Positions 13,140 to 14,278 of a DNA stretch of 14,278 nt are shown piece after piece. The translations under genes were made by a program, and so were the position numbers. Positions within the stretch are counted from its first letter, which is position 1; each line of letters starts with the position of its first letter. The notes beneath the pieces were generated by a model. That model ran no database searches, was not told the origin of the DNA, and was given only the letters and a program-made list of their open reading frames with translations. Source of the DNA: Candidatus Levyibacteriota bacterium (GTDB lineage Bacteria > Patescibacteriota > Microgenomatia > Levybacterales > UBA12049); assembly GCA_016192645.1 (NCBI GenBank), contig JACPTT010000063.1, positions 1 through 14,278 on the forward strand. The letters are read 5' to 3'.

Positions 13140-14012
13140 CTAGAACCAGCTTTTGCTTCTTTTTTCTTCTTCAAACTGTCTAAGAAGGTCTTTTTGGCGG
13201 CTGGTTAGGTTTTTGGGGATAACAATTTTTATCCGAGCATAATGATCGCCTTTTCCCGAACCGCGAACATGAGGTACGCCTTTTCCCCGCAACCGAAACA
13301 CGGTTCCCGGCTGCGTGCCGGAGGGAACTCTGAGTTTTACCAAACCATCAACTGTTTCAACACTAATTACATCACCAAGCGCTGCTTGGGCAAATGAGAT
13401 TTCATGCTCTGAGACAATATCATATCCTTCTCGATGAAATTTACGATGAGGGGCAACATTGATAACAACATCATAATCGCCAAACCGAATCCGAGAGTTA
13501 TCATCAACCCCGGCTGGAATTTTTATAGTTTGCGTTTTGCCGTCAATAGTTACCTTTTTGGTCGTACCTAAAACTGCCTCCATAAAATCAATTGCAAGAG
13601 AATAAACCGGACGCCTTTGGCGGGCGCCGAATGGCGAAGCCCCGCCAAAAAACTGCTCAAAAATCTCAAAAGGATCGGAAAATCCGCCAAAGTCGAATTC
13701 AGAGGGGCCACCTGAGGTTGTGTAAGTATAACTAAATGGTCCATACCGTCCGGTTCTTGCCTGTCCGAAAGGCCCTGAGCTTGTCGAAGGGTCAAAAGCC
13801 GCAGAGCCAAACTGATCATAGGTCTGCCTTTTTTGCGAGTCCGATAAAACTTCGTAAGCTTTTGTTACTTCCTTAAACTTTTCTGCCGCATCTTTGCTTT
13901 TGTTTCGGTCGGGATGATATTGCAAAGCAAGTTTTCGATACGCCCGCTTTATCTCATCCGCCGAGGCACTTTTTGAAACCCCCAAAATTTGATAAAAATC
14001 TTTTTCCGCCAT
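13140..14012 (-). CDS. dnaJ: DnaJ/CbpA-type co-chaperone without zinc finger
   Basis: 290 residues. The J domain (1-70) has FYQILGVSKSASADEIKRAY and the HPD triad at 33-35, which stimulates DnaK ATPase. A Gly/Phe-rich linker (about 72-130) follows, then C-terminal domain I (about 133-190, VYSLAIDFMEAVLGTTKKV) and II (about 195-270, ISFAQAALGDVISVETVDG, GKGVPHVRGSGKGDHYARI). The four CxxCxGxG zinc repeats of type I DnaJ are absent, so the architecture is type II (CbpA-like). As the gene next to dnaK it is probably the main DnaJ of the locus. The linker contains PSTSSGP, encoded by a dispersed palindromic repeat (13771-13793). A hairpin lies in the 71-base gap after dnaK. No strong Shine-Dalgarno. 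Confidence 0.94.
   Translation of the reverse strand: MAEKDFYQILGVSKSASADEIKRAYRKLALQYHPDRNKSKDAAEKFKEVTKAYEVLSDSQKRQTYDQFGSAAFDPSTSSGPFGQARTGRYGPFSYTYTTSGGPSEFDFGGFSDPFEIFEQFFGGASPFGARQRRPVYSLAIDFMEAVLGTTKKVTIDGKTQTIKIPAGVDDNSRIRFGDYDVVINVAPHRKFHREGYDIVSEHEISFAQAALGDVISVETVDGLVKLRVPSGTQPGTVFRLRGKGVPHVRGSGKGDHYARIKIVIPKNLTSRQKDLLRQFEEEKRSKSWF
13771..13793. repeat. CPR-type dispersed repeat inside dnaJ
   Basis: On the - strand the core CCCTTCGACAAGCTCAGGG is an imperfect palindrome with CCCT and AGGG ends. It is translated in frame as DPSTSSGP in the DnaJ linker. This exact type of sequence is recalled as a very common short repeat in CPR genomes, where it is found both between and within genes. 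Confidence 0.7.
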
Positions 14013-14033
14013 AGTATCTCTATTTTATAACAA

Positions 14034-14052
14034 GAGCGCGTTCTCCGCGCTC
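14034..14052. terminator. Hairpin between dnaK and dnaJ
   Basis: Perfect 7-base arms GAGCGCG and CGCGCTC around a 5-base loop, in the 71-base dnaK-dnaJ gap. On the - strand it is followed by TTGTTAT, a weak T-tract. It may be a partial terminator or mRNA-stabilising stem that lowers dnaJ expression relative to dnaK. It does not match the CIRCE heat-shock operator (TTAGCACTC, 9 bases, GAGTGCTAA). Confidence 0.45.
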
Positions 14053-14083
14053 ATATTTAATTTTTAATATTTGCTTTTTGATA

Positions 14084-14278
14084 TTAGTTTACCACTTCTC
14101 CCTCCACCGGCTCGTCCGATTTCTGCTCGCCTTTCTTTTTCTCCTCATCAGTCTTTTTCTCCCCATCCCCTTCGCTCGTTGTTTGTTCCGAACCTTGATC
14201 TGAGCTCTGACTTCCGACGTCTGACTTCTGGGTTGAGGACATTGCCTGCCCAACTTTTTGCAAACTATCTGATAAATC
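14084..14278 (-). CDS. dnaK: Chaperone DnaK, C-terminal end only
   Basis: The frame is open from the right window edge to a TAA at 14084-14086, about 64 residues. It starts DLSDSLQKVGQAMS, matching the end of the helical lid of the Hsp70 substrate-binding domain. The rest is a low-complexity, charged, Ser/Gln/Glu/Lys-rich tail ending EPVEGEVVN. Together with dnaJ immediately downstream this fits the standard dnaK-dnaJ order. The ATPase domain lies outside the window. Part of the tail is encoded by a tandem-like repeat (TCTGACTTC twice on the + strand, 14206-14214 and 14220-14228). The call rests on a short conserved segment plus context. Confidence 0.85.
   Translation of the reverse strand, partial: DLSDSLQKVGQAMSSTQKSDVGSQSSDQGSEQTTSEGDGEKKTDEEKKKGEQKSDEPVEGEVVN

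Noticed and set aside
13568..13819. A - strand frame within dnaJ containing LTLRQAQG.
   Set aside because: It is the alternative-frame reading of the dispersed repeat and of dnaJ; the DnaJ frame has all domain signatures.
1..14278. Alternative genetic code with TGA read as Gly or Trp, as in some CPR lineages.
   Set aside because: TGA terminates nusA, ftsK, the DHH-like and the RodZ-like genes at their expected ends, and no conserved protein contains an in-frame TGA.
1..14278. CRISPR array, transposase, prophage, toxin-antitoxin or biosynthetic cluster.
   Set aside because: No regularly spaced direct repeats and no coding sequence with such signatures were found; the inverted repeats are short and isolated.

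Overview
The window is a gene-dense, moderately AT-rich bacterial chromosome segment. It is almost entirely coding, has no stretch over 300 bases without a gene, and uses TGA as an ordinary stop. The gene set, reduced operon content, stripped-down IF-2, scarcity of Shine-Dalgarno sites and short palindromic repeats inside coding sequence suggest a Candidate Phyla Radiation (Patescibacteria) genome, most likely Microgenomates. This placement is inference from gene content and recalled repeat families, not a phylogeny.

Layout: the 3' part of mltG (cell-wall lytic transglycosylase) is on the + strand at 1-827. Everything else is on the - strand and is best read from right to left. First comes a chaperone block: the C-terminal end of dnaK (14278-14084) and a zinc-finger-less dnaJ. 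A small two-helix membrane protein and an RBBP9-like serine hydrolase follow. A GC-rich hairpin cluster and a predicted nusA promoter separate these from nusA, infB and a DHH/NrnA-like protein that has lost its signature catalytic residues. A second predicted promoter drives rpsO, followed by pnp, RNase J, ftsK and a RodZ-like HTH/membrane/Ig protein. A third predicted promoter overlaps the end of that gene and reads into a DUF948-like/YtxH-like membrane pair, which meets mltG tail to tail.

How the genes fit together: nusA-infB-(nrnA position)-rpsO-pnp is a contracted form of the widespread transcription/translation operon, without the rbfA, truB and ribF usually found there. pnp-rnj-ftsK-rodZ continues it with RNA decay and then chromosome segregation and cell shape, resembling the order known from Firmicutes. 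dnaK-dnaJ provide protein folding.

No clearly new multi-gene system is visible. The points most worth a second look are: the DHH-like pseudoenzyme; an IF-2 with a non-canonical G4 motif, an altered fMet-binding domain and a palindromic element inserted in frame; an RNase J lacking its last metal-ligand histidine; several palindromic repeats translated as parts of housekeeping proteins; and promoter -10 boxes so close to start codons that some mRNAs may be leaderless.
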